Assembly (NCBI GenBank): GCA_036279355.1
Contig: DASUJH010000034.1
Coordinates: forward strand, 101,678 to 165,677
DNA length: 64,000 nt
Source: Gemmatimonadales bacterium
GTDB lineage: Bacteria > Gemmatimonadota > Gemmatimonadetes > Gemmatimonadales > GWC2-71-9
Direction of reading: 5' to 3'
The position numbers and the translations under genes were made by a program. Shown one piece after another: positions 1 through 7,562 of the stretch. The notes beneath the pieces are model-generated. The model was given only the letters and a program-made list of their open reading frames with translations, was not told the DNA's origin and did not search any database. Position 1 is the first letter of the stretch. Each line of letters starts with the position of its first letter.

Positions 1-67
1 AGCCCGCGAGCGCCAAGAGCACGGTCGCGGCGCCGAGCGCTGCGAGCCTCCGAGATTGGGCGACCAT
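1..67 (-). CDS. N-terminal fragment of a secreted or membrane protein
   Basis: An ATG on the minus strand at 67-65 opens a frame that runs off the window edge. The 22 visible residues begin MVAQSRRLAALGAA and continue into a hydrophobic Val-Leu-Leu-Ala-Leu-Ala-Gly stretch. A short basic head followed by a hydrophobic core is what a Sec signal peptide or first membrane helix looks like. The rest of the gene lies outside the window, so the product cannot be named. The long repeat-rich gap upstream would be its 5' region. Confidence 0.5.
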   Translation of the reverse strand, partial: MVAQSRRLAALGAATVLLALAG

Positions 68-144
68 GTTCAACTACATGCGATCGGGCGGGCGCGGACG
101 CGGTGACCGGCGTTACGGACGTCGATCGCGGGGGCTCCGTGTGG

Positions 145-268
145 GGCGCCCGGCCTGGCGGGGACAGCCCCTACCGGCCGCTGCAGTTCGCTCAAGCGGA
201 GAGATCCCAAGGGGGGCTGCCGCTCACTGACGCGTCCGTCCGGGGCAGCCCCCGCCAGGCCGGGCGCC
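145..268. repeat. inverted repeat A (27-base arms)
   Basis: Arms at 145-171 and 242-268 are reverse complements at 25 of 27 positions and begin GGCGCCCGGCCTGGCGGGG. The enclosed loop of about 70 bases contains the first arms of repeats B and C. Confidence 0.85.
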
Positions 269-439
269 ACCGGCCACGCTCCGAAACGCGGGCGTTCGCA
301 ATGCATGCGCGGTGGGCTGCCGGCGACAAATCCCCGCGCTTCGGAGCGCCGGTGCGCCGCGATCGGGGTGTGCGCCGCGTAGCGGGCGTCAGTGAGCGGT
401 AGCCAGAGTTATGATCTCACCCGAAGAAGCGAACTGCAG
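181..439. repeat. inverted repeat C (12-base perfect arms)
   Basis: CTGCAGTTCGCT at 181-192 recurs as its exact reverse complement at 428-439. The arms lie on either side of repeats A and B, so C is interleaved with the other pairs. Confidence 0.7.
215..404. repeat. inverted repeat B (19-base arms)
   Basis: Arms at 215-233 and 386-404 match as reverse complements at 18 of 19 positions (core GCGTCAGTGAGCGG). The left arm lies inside the loop of repeat A, so A and B cannot both form fully without a pseudoknot-like crossing. Confidence 0.8.
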
Positions 440-472
440 TCCGCGGAGTGGCGCACACCCCGATCGCGGCGC
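354..472. repeat. inverted repeat D (23-base perfect arms)
   Basis: Arms at 354-376 and 450-472 are perfect reverse complements over 23 bases (core GCGATCGGGGTGTGCGCC). This is the longest exact pair in the region and crosses repeats B and C. Confidence 0.85.
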
Positions 473-698
473 GCATTCGGACCGCCATGCCGCCGCCGAG
501 CGAGTTGATTGCCGCCGCCCACCGCGGCGCAACCGGTGGAATGCCCGGTCGGCGCGTCCCCTGGACGTGCCTTCCCATGCTGGACGCGGCGTGACGACAA
601 CGCGTTAGCGGTCGATAGGCCGCGGGTACGTCGCTTGCTGCGCCCAGGCGCGGCACCCAGCCGATGATGAGAGGCTACCCCGACGCCGGAGATGGACG

Positions 699-1310
699 AT
701 GCGCCGAACCCTCACCACGACCTCCGCACTCGCGGTGCTCGCGACGCTCACCGCATGCGGCGCGGGCGGCAAACTTGCCCAGGGGCCGAGCGAGTTGGCG
801 GCGGGCACCCGCGTCACCGCGAAGCTCGATGACGAAATCCACTCCCGCCACAATAAGGCGGGTGAGTCCGTGACGGCCACGGTGTCGTCGGCCGTGAAGG
901 ACGAGCACGGGCAGGTGGTGATACCGGAGGGCGCTACGCTCACGCTCCGGATCGAGGCGATCCACGAATCCGAGCACAAGGGCGATCCGGGCGTGCTCCG
1001 CCTCTCGACCCAGCAGCTCGCGGCCGATGGGCACACCTATCCGCTCACGGCGAGCGTGGTCTCCGTGGAGCGGCAGCTCGCGGGGCGGAAGACCAACGTG
1101 AACGACGCGGCCAAGGTGGGCGTCGGCGTCGGCGCGGGCGCGCTCGCGGGCGGGCTCGTGGCGGGAGGGAAGGGTGCGGTGGTAGGCGGCGTGCTGGGCG
1201 GCGCGGTCGGCACGCAGCGCGCCATTCAGACCAAGGATCGCGACGTGTACGTGGCCAAGGGATCGCGGATCGTGATCGCGCTCAAACAGAAGTTGCTGGC
1301 TGAGCGCTGA
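699..1310 (+). CDS. Putative lipoprotein with a glycine-zipper segment
   Basis: The 203-residue product starts with a basic, hydrophobic leader ending in the lipobox LTAC (Cys20), so it should be lipid-anchored after signal peptidase II cleavage. Residues about 35-125 look like a soluble beta-rich domain. Residues about 140-168 are a run of Gly/Ala/Val with G-x-x-x-G spacing typical of glycine-zipper outer-membrane or periplasmic proteins. The start is supported by GGAGATGGACG just before the ATG. It ends directly against the convergent phosphatase gene. I do not recognise a specific family, and an outer-membrane role is inference. Confidence 0.75.
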   Translation: MRRTLTTTSALAVLATLTACGAGGKLAQGPSELAAGTRVTAKLDDEIHSRHNKAGESVTATVSSAVKDEHGQVVIPEGATLTLRIEAIHESEHKGDPGVLRLSTQQLAADGHTYPLTASVVSVERQLAGRKTNVNDAAKVGVGVGAGALAGGLVAGGKGAVVGGVLGGAVGTQRAIQTKDRDVYVAKGSRIVIALKQKLLAER

Positions 1311-2090
1311 TCAGGCCGAGCGGATCGCGGCTGACTCGAGCGCGGCACGCACGATCCGACCGGGGTTCGTGCTCAGGAGCCGCTCCGCCGCCTCCCGCAG
1401 ATTGCGCGCGAGCAGCGCGGTCCGGGCTTCGCGCGGCGAGACGCCCTCGCGGCGCGTCCCGTGGTGGTCGGTGGAGATAAGATCGGCAAGGCCGGCGTCG
1501 ATGAGGCGCCAGGAGAGCGATTCCGAGCCGGGCGCCGAATCGGCGTAGTGGCCGGTCAGGCTTCCGGCGTTGATCTGTATCTCGGCGCCCCGGCCGCGCC
1601 ATGCGGCCGCGGTCTCGAGCGGATCCATTCCGGAGACGAACCGGTAGCGCTCGGGATGCGCGATCACGATCCGCCGCCCCGCCGCGCGCGCCGCCTCGAT
1701 TACATCCTCGTGCGTGCCCTTGAGGACAAAGCCGAACTCGACGAGCAGCACGTCGCCGCCGCCGAAACCCACGTCCGCACGACTTGCCACTCGGCGGATC
1801 GCCGCAGCGTCGGGCGCCCAGATCTCCTGGCCGAGAGCGACGGCTGGCAAGTCGCTCGCCCCTTCCGTCGCGTCAAGGAGCAGGTCGAAGGCGCGGCGGT
1901 GGCGCTCGAGTTCGCGCCCGATAGCGGCGTCGGTCGAGAGCCGCGGGAGGAGCAGGTGGGGCGTCGTGACCAGCGCGGTGACGCCCTCCGCGCGGAGGTG
2001 CCGGAGCGAGTCCAGCGCCTCATCGAGCGACGCGGCGCCGTCATCGACGCCCGGGACCAGGTGGCTATGTAGATCGGCGAGTGGAATCAT
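1311..2090 (-). CDS. PHP-family tyrosine-protein phosphatase (CpsB/YwqE type)
   Basis: The 259-residue protein opens with the PHP metal motif DLHSHLVPGVDDGA and carries later metal-ligand blocks TTPHLL, IAHPERY (about residue 140) and STDHHG (about residue 208). These are the signature positions of the manganese-dependent phosphatases that dephosphorylate bacterial tyrosine kinases controlling capsule or exopolysaccharide export. Length matches the family (about 250 residues). No partner tyrosine kinase or polymer cluster is in the window, so the substrate is unknown. It could also be a generic PHP hydrolase. It is divergent from ftsH across a 170-base gap. Confidence 0.8.
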   Translation of the reverse strand: MIPLADLHSHLVPGVDDGAASLDEALDSLRHLRAEGVTALVTTPHLLLPRLSTDAAIGRELERHRRAFDLLLDATEGASDLPAVALGQEIWAPDAAAIRRVASRADVGFGGGDVLLVEFGFVLKGTHEDVIEAARAAGRRIVIAHPERYRFVSGMDPLETAAAWRGRGAEIQINAGSLTGHYADSAPGSESLSWRLIDAGLADLISTDHHGTRREGVSPREARTALLARNLREAAERLLSTNPGRIVRAALESAAIRSA

Positions 2091-2118
2091 GGGGCCTGGC
2101 GGGGTAGCAACGAACGTG

Positions 2119-2160
2119 CCTTCTGGCGATACTTCTCCCGCAGAACATCATCCTTCTGGC
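2119..2160 (+). promoter_or_regulatory. Direct repeat upstream of the ftsH promoter, possible activator sites
   Basis: CCTTCTGGC occurs twice, at 2119-2127 and 2152-2160, with starts 33 bases apart (three helical turns). The copies lie about 55-95 bases upstream of the sigma-54-like promoter, where enhancer-binding regulators usually bind. Activator binding is inference; two 9-base repeats could also be chance. Confidence 0.3.
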
Positions 2161-2212
2161 AAAGTCAGAGACCAATCCATCGGCGCCCGGCGCAGGTGTC
2201 GGGCATACCGCA

Positions 2213-2228
2213 TGGCTTACATGTTGCG
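2213..2228 (+). promoter_or_regulatory. Sigma-54-type promoter before ftsH
   Basis: TGGCTTACATGTTGC matches the -24/-12 pattern TGGC-N7-TTGC, with GG and GC in the required spacing. It ends 32 bases before the ATG of the FtsH gene and closely resembles the element before the first pilin gene (31901). Confidence 0.5.
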
Positions 2229-2260
2229 ATAGCTCCGCGGTCTTCCCAACGGTCACATCC

Positions 2261-4087
2261 ATGCAGGCACGCAAGCAATCCCGCACGTTCTGGCGCGCAA
2301 TCTTGACCCAGCCGTCGCTCTGGGCGGGAATCCTCATCACGCTACTTCTGGTCGGCCTCGGGCTCGGCATCCGCACCCTCCGCGCGCCGCTCGCGCCGGC
2401 CGAGCTCACCTACTCGGCGCTCTTGAGCGCGCTCGACGCCCGGCAGGTCGCCTCCCTCGAGATCGATCCCGGCCGCGAGCTCAGGGGACGGATGCGGCCG
2501 GGGGCGGGGACGCCCGGAGCGCGCGAGACCGGGTTCCGCGTGGTCTACACCTCGCCCACGCTCGACGAGGTGCTCCACCGCGCCGAGGCGATGGGCGTCA
2601 CCGTCGCGTTCACCGAGCGGGAGCAGCACGACCGGATGGCCGCCCTCAATCTGCTCGTGGTGCTCGCGGGTTTCGCGGTTCTCGGCATCCTCCTCAAGCG
2701 CGGCTTGGCGACGCAAGGCGGTCATGGCTCGCTCGGCGAGGAGTCGCCGAGCAGCACGACGTTCGCCAACGTCGCGGGGAACGAGGGCACGGTCGCCGAG
2801 CTCAAGGAGGTCGTCGAATTCCTCCGCGACCCCGAGAAGTTCGGCCGGATCGGCGCGCGGGCGCCCAAGGGCGTGCTGATGTTCGGGCCGCCGGGGACGG
2901 GCAAGACGCTCATGGCGCGGGCCGTGGCCGGCGAGGCCGGCGTGCCGTTCTTCGCGATCTCGGGCTCCGAAGTGACCGGATTTCTCGTGGGCCTGGGCGT
3001 CGCGCGCGTCAAGAATCTCTTCCGCCGGGCGCGGAAGCGCGGCGGGGTCATCTTCATCGATGAGATCGACGCCATCGGCAGCCGGCGCGGGGCCAACCGG
3101 AGCCACAACGAGGACGACCGCACGCTCAACCAGCTCCTGGTGGAGATGGACGGCTTCTCCCAGCGCGAGGGCGTGCTGGTGATCGGGGCGACGAACCGGC
3201 CCGAAGACCTCGATCCGGCGCTCCGGCGTCCGGGGCGGTTCGATCGAAGTGTCTCCGTGGGCCTGCCGAGCGCGGACGAGCGCGAGGCGATCCTGCGGCT
3301 GCACGTGCTTGAGCGCGCGGTGCCGGTGGGGCAGGACGTCGATCTGGGCCGGCTTGCCCGCCTCATGCCGCAATCGAGCGGCGCCGATCTCGCCAACCTG
3401 GTGAACGAGGCGGCGATCGTGGCCGCGCGGCAGGGTGCCGTTGCCGTCGCGTGGGGACACATCGAGTCGGCGCGCGACCGGCTGCTGCTCGGCAAGGAGC
3501 GCACGGGATTCCGCGCGTCGGACGGGGAGTGGCAGATCGTCGCGGTGCACGAGGCGGGACACGCGCTGGCCGGCGTGCTGTGCTGCCCGGAGGACGGGCT
3601 GCACAAGGTGACGATCCAGCCGCGCGGCCAGGCGATGGGCGTGGCGTTCTTCTCGCCGGCCGACGACCTCCACCTGCACTCGCGGCGCTACCTCGAAAGC
3701 CAGATCCTCAAGGGACTGGCAGGGCGCGCGGCTGAGGAGATCGTGTTCGGGCCGGCGCTCGTGACAAGCGGCGCCCGGAGCGACTTGCAGCAGACGACGC
3801 GGATCGCAAAGGAGATGGTCTACAGCCTCGGCATGGGCCAGAGCACCGGGCTCGTGGCGTACGATCCGGCGCTGCCGCTCAGCACCGAAACGCACGCAAC
3901 GATGGACCGGGACGTGAAGGAGATCATCGAGGGACTGTACGCGCGGGTGCGGCAGCTCATCGAGACGCACCGCGCTGCTCTGGAGGCTCTGGCGCGGGCA
4001 CTGCTCGAGCGGGAGACGATCGGCGGAGAGGAAGCGGTCGCGATCCTCGCGGCCAACGGAGCAGAACCGGCCACGTACGCGAGCTGA
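2261..4087 (+). CDS. ftsH: FtsH-family membrane AAA+ zinc metalloprotease
   Basis: FtsH is a membrane-anchored hexamer that extracts and degrades membrane and short-lived cytosolic proteins. The 608-residue product shows the family plan: a helix near residues 20-37, a periplasmic segment, a second helix about 129-147, Walker A GPPGTGKT (209-216), Walker B IFIDEID, the second region of homology ending in RRPGRFDR, and the zinc site HEAGH (430-434) with a downstream Asp in TSGARSD. The C-terminus is short, ending after an ERETI-containing helix. One oddity is that the pore motif, normally F-V-G, reads L-V-G (FLVGLG). The upstream sigma-54-like promoter suggests a regulated second FtsH rather than the sole housekeeping copy; that is inference. 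Confidence 0.95.
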   Translation: MQARKQSRTFWRAILTQPSLWAGILITLLLVGLGLGIRTLRAPLAPAELTYSALLSALDARQVASLEIDPGRELRGRMRPGAGTPGARETGFRVVYTSPTLDEVLHRAEAMGVTVAFTEREQHDRMAALNLLVVLAGFAVLGILLKRGLATQGGHGSLGEESPSSTTFANVAGNEGTVAELKEVVEFLRDPEKFGRIGARAPKGVLMFGPPGTGKTLMARAVAGEAGVPFFAISGSEVTGFLVGLGVARVKNLFRRARKRGGVIFIDEIDAIGSRRGANRSHNEDDRTLNQLLVEMDGFSQREGVLVIGATNRPEDLDPALRRPGRFDRSVSVGLPSADEREAILRLHVLERAVPVGQDVDLGRLARLMPQSSGADLANLVNEAAIVAARQGAVAVAWGHIESARDRLLLGKERTGFRASDGEWQIVAVHEAGHALAGVLCCPEDGLHKVTIQPRGQAMGVAFFSPADDLHLHSRRYLESQILKGLAGRAAEEIVFGPALVTSGARSDLQQTTRIAKEMVYSLGMGQSTGLVAYDPALPLSTETHATMDRDVKEIIEGLYARVRQLIETHRAALEALARALLERETIGGEEAVAILAANGAEPATYAS

Positions 4088-4658
4088 GCTCGCGCGCCCC
4101 ACCGGGCGCGGCGGGTCGCTCGGCGCCGGTCATCGCCGCGTCGGCCATGGTCGAGAGGATGAGCGCGCCGAGCGCGATGAGCACGAGGCCGGCGCGGATC
4201 GCGTGCAGGTCCTCCCAGCGGTTGCGGTACTCGGGCCAGTTGGCCGGCATCGTCTGGGGATTCCACGAGGCGATTTCTACGCTCAACGGGTGGATGCCGG
4301 CCACCCACACCAGAATCATCGCGACGAAGCAGATGAGCGCCAGCACCGCGAGCCCGAATGGCCGCGGCCGGCGGCGCAACTGCACGGCAAGCGCCAAGGT
4401 CGCGGCGAGCGCGCCCAGCTCCAGCAACGTGAAGGTGAACCCGGCGCTCCGGTAGAGCACCTGCTGCGCATCGAGCCACACGGCGGCGGAGAGATCGGCG
4501 GCACCGGGCGCCTCGATGGCGTGCGAGCACACCGCACCCGCCGCGAGCGCCGTGAGCATGAGGCTCGTGAACCACGCGACGCGAAGCGGCGTCGACGCGC
4601 CACCGGAATCGTCCGCATACGAGACGTGCCCATCCGGGTCCGGATGGGCACGCTGCAT
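3957..4658 (-). CDS. Four-helix integral membrane protein (DUF1772/anthrone-oxygenase-like)
   Basis: The 233-residue product starts MQRAHPDPDG and has four hydrophobic helices (about residues 27-45, 65-90, 95-115 and 145-165). A conserved-looking W..YR.RWEDLHAIRAG block precedes the last helix. This layout resembles DUF1772-type proteins, whose biochemical role is mostly unknown. The last 65 or so residues are Arg/Pro/Ala-rich and lie on the strand opposite the end of ftsH, giving a 131-base convergent overlap. That tail may be read-through sequence without function. Assignment is by topology and the loop motif only. Confidence 0.6.
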   Translation of the reverse strand: MQRAHPDPDGHVSYADDSGGASTPLRVAWFTSLMLTALAAGAVCSHAIEAPGAADLSAAVWLDAQQVLYRSAGFTFTLLELGALAATLALAVQLRRRPRPFGLAVLALICFVAMILVWVAGIHPLSVEIASWNPQTMPANWPEYRNRWEDLHAIRAGLVLIALGALILSTMADAAMTGAERPAAPGGARELSSRTWPVLLRWPRGSRPLPLRRSSPARAVPAPEPPEQRGASR

Positions 4659-4678
4659 TTGGGGCTCTGACCACGTAC

Positions 4679-4942
4679 TCACACGGTTCGCCGGCTGCTG
4701 CCGACGATAGCGTGGTAGATTAGCAGGAGCACGACCGCGCCGATGATGGCCACGATGAGGCTCCAGACGTTGAACCCGGTGACGCCTGCCGTGCCGAAGC
4801 GGTTGAAGATCCACCCGCCCACGACCGCGCCGATGATACCGAGGATGATGTCCACGACAACGCCTTCGCCGGTCTTGTTCACGATCTTGCTCGCGATCCA
4901 GCCCGCGATGAGGCCCAGGATGATCCAGGCGATGATCGACAT
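4679..4942 (-). CDS. GlsB/YeaQ/YmgE-family small stress membrane protein
   Basis: The 87-residue protein has three Gly-rich hydrophobic helices: MSIIAWIILGLIAGWIASKI, then a VVVDIILGIIGAVVGGW segment, then SLIVAIIGAVVLLLIY. This is the compact pattern of the transglycosylase-associated (GlsB/YeaQ) family, often induced by acid or envelope stress. The start at 4942 is chosen because GGGGGAGGAAACTCGC directly precedes it; a longer upstream frame is Arg/Pro-rich and unlikely. It is followed at 21 bases by the DUF1772-like gene on the same strand. Confidence 0.85.
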   Translation of the reverse strand: MSIIAWIILGLIAGWIASKIVNKTGEGVVVDIILGIIGAVVGGWIFNRFGTAGVTGFNVWSLIVAIIGAVVLLLIYHAIVGSSRRTV

Positions 4943-5073
4943 GCGAGTTTCCTCCCCCGAGGGGCGATCCGATGGGGCCGGGAGTCGGCCGGCGTCGGTC
5001 GCCTGCGCATTGATGGTACGCCGGCTCGGGAATGTGCGACGTGACGGGCGGGCGCGGAGCGCCGTGACCGGGG

Positions 5074-6030
5074 TCACGGAGAGGGCGCAAGTCGAGCCAG
5101 CGCAACCTCGAGTGTGGCGAACCGGGCGCGTGCCTCAGCGCGCGTGATCTCGACGAAGCGGACCGGCTCGCCGGGGCGGCGCTGCGCCAGGCGCCCGAGA
5201 TCGGCGGTGGCAACGACGGCGATGACCGGGTACCCGCCCACGGTGGGACCGTCGTTCATGAGGACGATGGGCGCGCCACCCGGGGGGAGTTGGACGGAGC
5301 CGGGAAGGCTCGGGACGGAAGGGGAATCGGGGGGTGAGTCGATGGGGAGCAAGGGGGTTTCGAAGCGGTAGCCCATGCGGCTCACGTAAGGGGAAAGGCG
5401 GCACTCGGAGAGGAGGCGAGCCCAGGCGTGGATGGGAAGGAGTTGGCGGGCGGGGCCGGGCATGACGGCGATGGGGTCGGGGTTGAAAGGGGACAGGGAG
5501 GCGGTACGGGCGGCAGAGGCGGCAAAGGCGGTAGGGGATACAGGCCCGGCATCTCGATGCCTGGGAGAGGCGCCGAGTGGCAGTTGGTCGCCGGTGCGGA
5601 GAAGGCGACCTTGGAGGCCGCCGAAATGAGCCGGCAAATACGTCGAACGGCTGCCGAGGGACAGGGGAACGGCTACGCCGCCGGCAACGGAGAAGTAGAG
5701 CCAGGCGCCGGTGGTGAACGAGTCGACGCGGAGCACGTCGCCGGCGGCGGCCGAGAGCGGTTGCCAATTCTCGGCGGGGCGGCCGGAAAGCTCGGCGGTG
5801 ACGGCGGCGCCGGTGAGGGTGAAGCGGGTTGGGCGATCGAAGCGCAGCTCGCCGGCGCCGATGTACCACTCGATCGCAGCGGCGTCCGGCGGGTTTCCGA
5901 CGAGGAGGTTGCCCGCAGCGAGCGATACCGGGTCCATTGCGCCCCCCGGCGGGACGCCCGCGGCGCGATGCCCCTGGCGCCCCGTGTCCTGCACCGTGGC
6001 GAATGGCGGCGCCGCGACGATCGTGATCAC
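5074..6030 (-). CDS. pxpC: 5-oxoprolinase subunit C (biotin-dependent carboxyltransferase-like)
   Basis: PxpC works with PxpA and PxpB in ATP-dependent ring opening of 5-oxoproline to glutamate. The 318-residue product shows the family blocks TVQDTGRQGHRAAGVPPGGAM near residue 12, a central AGGVAVP...GSRSTYLPAHFGG segment, and the C-terminal GGAPIVLMNDGPTVGGYP. The GTG start at 6030 overlaps the pxpB stop in a GTGA arrangement, implying translational coupling. A stretch near residues 165-190 (SPTAFAASAARTASLSPF) interrupts the alignable blocks and is encoded by a GGCGGTA-type DNA repeat, an apparent in-frame insertion. Confidence 0.92.
   Translation of the reverse strand: MITIVAAPPFATVQDTGRQGHRAAGVPPGGAMDPVSLAAGNLLVGNPPDAAAIEWYIGAGELRFDRPTRFTLTGAAVTAELSGRPAENWQPLSAAAGDVLRVDSFTTGAWLYFSVAGGVAVPLSLGSRSTYLPAHFGGLQGRLLRTGDQLPLGASPRHRDAGPVSPTAFAASAARTASLSPFNPDPIAVMPGPARQLLPIHAWARLLSECRLSPYVSRMGYRFETPLLPIDSPPDSPSVPSLPGSVQLPPGGAPIVLMNDGPTVGGYPVIAVVATADLGRLAQRRPGEPVRFVEITRAEARARFATLEVALARLAPSP
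5499..5537. repeat. GGCGGTA-type short repeat inside pxpC
   Basis: Four tandem degenerate units of the form GGCGGYARRGG run through this segment of the plus strand. The same unit recurs near 21001-21022 (reverse orientation), 50586-50628, 51738-51769 and 56958-56989. Here it is in frame within pxpC. Confidence 0.6.
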
Positions 6031-6677
6031 GCGTCGAGCGGCTCGAAGCGGATCCGGTCGCCGGCGGCGAGGAGATTCGGCGGGTCGCTGGTCGGGTCGA
6101 AGAGCATGACGTCGGTGTGGCCGATCAGATGCCAGCCGCCGGGCGTTTCGAACGGATAGATACCGGTCTGCGCGCCCGCGACTGCGACGCTTCCGGCCGG
6201 CACACGGCGGCGCGGCTCCGCCCGTCGCGGGAGCACGAGCGCCGGGTCGAGCGGACCGAGATAGGCGAAGCCGGGGACGAAACCGAGGAAGCACACCTCG
6301 TAAGTCGGAGACGCATGGCGGCGGACCACCTCGCGTTGCGAGAGGCCGGTCCGCTCCGCGACTTCGGCGAGATCGGGGCCGGCATAGCGGACGGGGATGA
6401 CATGGAGGCGGCCACGCGGGTCGTGAGTGTCATCTGTTTCCGGCGCGCCGAGCAGCGCGCGCAGCACCGGCTCGATGCCATCGGGATCGGCCGAGCGCGG
6501 ATCGAAGTACACCGTCACGGTGCCGTATGCGGAGACGACATCGCGCACCCCAGGGAGCATGCGCCTCCGCACACGCGCGGCAAATCGCGCGGCGAGGGCG
6601 CTCGTCGCGGGCGCCGCTCCTTCGGCGAGCGTCACGGCAAGTGCAGAATCGCCGAGCGGCGCGATGACCGGAGCCAT
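6027..6677 (-). CDS. pxpB: 5-oxoprolinase subunit B (allophanate hydrolase subunit 1-like)
   Basis: The 216-residue product has the PxpB/KipI fold signature: an N-terminal PLGDSALAVTLAEG block, a mid-region VIPVRYAGPDLAEVAERTGL, and the diagnostic C-terminal segment EVCFLGFVPGFAYLGPLDP followed by PRRAEPRRRVPAGSVAVAG and TPGGWHLIG. Together with PxpC it forms the complex that phosphorylates and opens 5-oxoproline. It starts only three bases after pxpA ends and overlaps pxpC, so the three genes form one operon. Confidence 0.93.
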   Translation of the reverse strand: MAPVIAPLGDSALAVTLAEGAAPATSALAARFAARVRRRMLPGVRDVVSAYGTVTVYFDPRSADPDGIEPVLRALLGAPETDDTHDPRGRLHVIPVRYAGPDLAEVAERTGLSQREVVRRHASPTYEVCFLGFVPGFAYLGPLDPALVLPRRAEPRRRVPAGSVAVAGAQTGIYPFETPGGWHLIGHTDVMLFDPTSDPPNLLAAGDRIRFEPLDA

Positions 6678-6680
6678 GGC

Positions 6681-7463
6681 TCAGCGCGCGAACGGCGCCA
6701 CGGCGATTCCCTCGGCCTCAAACCGCGCCCGGACGGCGCGGAGCAGCTCCGCCGCATGTCGCCCGTCGCCGTGGATGCAGAGCGAATCGGCGGCGACGGG
6801 GACGTCGGTGCCGTCGACCGCCTTGACCAATCCCTCGCGCACGATGCGCACGGCGCGCTCGGCCGCGGCGACGGGGTCCGAGGCGAGGGCGCCCTCACGG
6901 CCGCGGGGCACCAGGATGCCGTCGGGCCCATAGCCCCGATCGATGAATGCCTCGCGCCGGGCCTCGAGGCCGGCACTGCGGGCCGCGGCGAGGAGCGCGC
7001 TACCCTCAGGGCCGAGCACCGTAAGCTCGCGGTCGAGATCGTGAATGGCAGCGGCAAACGCGCGGGCCGCGTCGCGATCGCGCGCGAGCCGGTGATAAAG
7101 CGCGCCGTGCGGCTTCACGTAACGAACCCGTGTGCCCGCCGCGCGGGCCACCGCGTCGAGCGCACCAACCTGATAGAGCGCATAGGCCGCGATCTCCGCG
7201 GGAGAGGCGTCGAGCTCGCGCCGGCCGAACCCCTGAAGATCGGGATAGCCGGGGTGCGCGCCGATCGCGACGCCATGGGCCGCCGCTAGCGCCACTGTTT
7301 CCCGCATCCGCACCGGGTCGCCCGCGTGAAAACCACAGGCGATATTGGCCGAGGTCACGAGAGGGAGGAGCTCGGCATCTGCAGCGGGGGCCCAGATGCC
7401 GAAGCCTTCGCCCAGGTCGGCGTTCAGGTCGATCGTGGTGCTGGCAGGAGTGGGGGTCGGCAC
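6681..7463 (-). CDS. pxpA: 5-oxoprolinase subunit A (LamB/YcsF family)
   Basis: PxpA supplies the LamB/YcsF part of 5-oxoprolinase, which clears the damaged cyclised glutamate 5-oxoproline. Visible blocks are IDLNADLGEGFGIW at the N-terminus, TSANIACGFHAGDP, GVAIGAHPGYPD and VRYVKPHGALYH. No ATG fits the family start; I chose the GTG at 7463, ten residues before IDLNADLGE, giving 260 residues, close to the usual 250. The ribosome binding site is weak. An ATG further upstream at 7676 would run into the divergent gene and add unrelated sequence. Confidence 0.9.
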   Translation of the reverse strand: MPTPTPASTTIDLNADLGEGFGIWAPAADAELLPLVTSANIACGFHAGDPVRMRETVALAAAHGVAIGAHPGYPDLQGFGRRELDASPAEIAAYALYQVGALDAVARAAGTRVRYVKPHGALYHRLARDRDAARAFAAAIHDLDRELTVLGPEGSALLAAARSAGLEARREAFIDRGYGPDGILVPRGREGALASDPVAAAERAVRIVREGLVKAVDGTDVPVAADSLCIHGDGRHAAELLRAVRARFEAEGIAVAPFAR

Positions 7464-7562
7464 TTGGTAAAGATGAAGGCGGCGGGGCGGATCTGAAACA
7501 AAGCGGAGTTGGGGCTCGTTCCTGTCTGCAACGATTCGAGTTCCCGGAGCAGAGAGGTAGCC

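Larger units (their letters stand above)
68..698. other. 631-base intergenic region rich in inverted repeats
   Basis: This stretch separates the minus-strand gene at 67 from the lipoprotein gene at 699. Short open frames exist on both strands, but none has a recognisable product. Where two of them look alike (an RRDRGVR segment in each) the similarity is explained by an inverted DNA repeat. At least four inverted-repeat pairs interlock between 145 and 472. I see no tRNA, no transposase remnant and no clear promoter. It is best read as structured non-coding DNA of unknown role. Confidence 0.6.

Noticed and set aside
103..656. Short open frames on both strands in the 5' intergenic region
   Set aside because: They have no recognisable product or ribosome binding site, and the resemblance between the two strands' peptides is explained by the inverted DNA repeats.
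2342..4102. A 586-codon open frame antisense to ftsH
   Set aside because: Long antisense frames are expected at about 70% GC; the translation is His/Arg/Glu-rich and low in complexity, while the other strand is an unmistakable FtsH.
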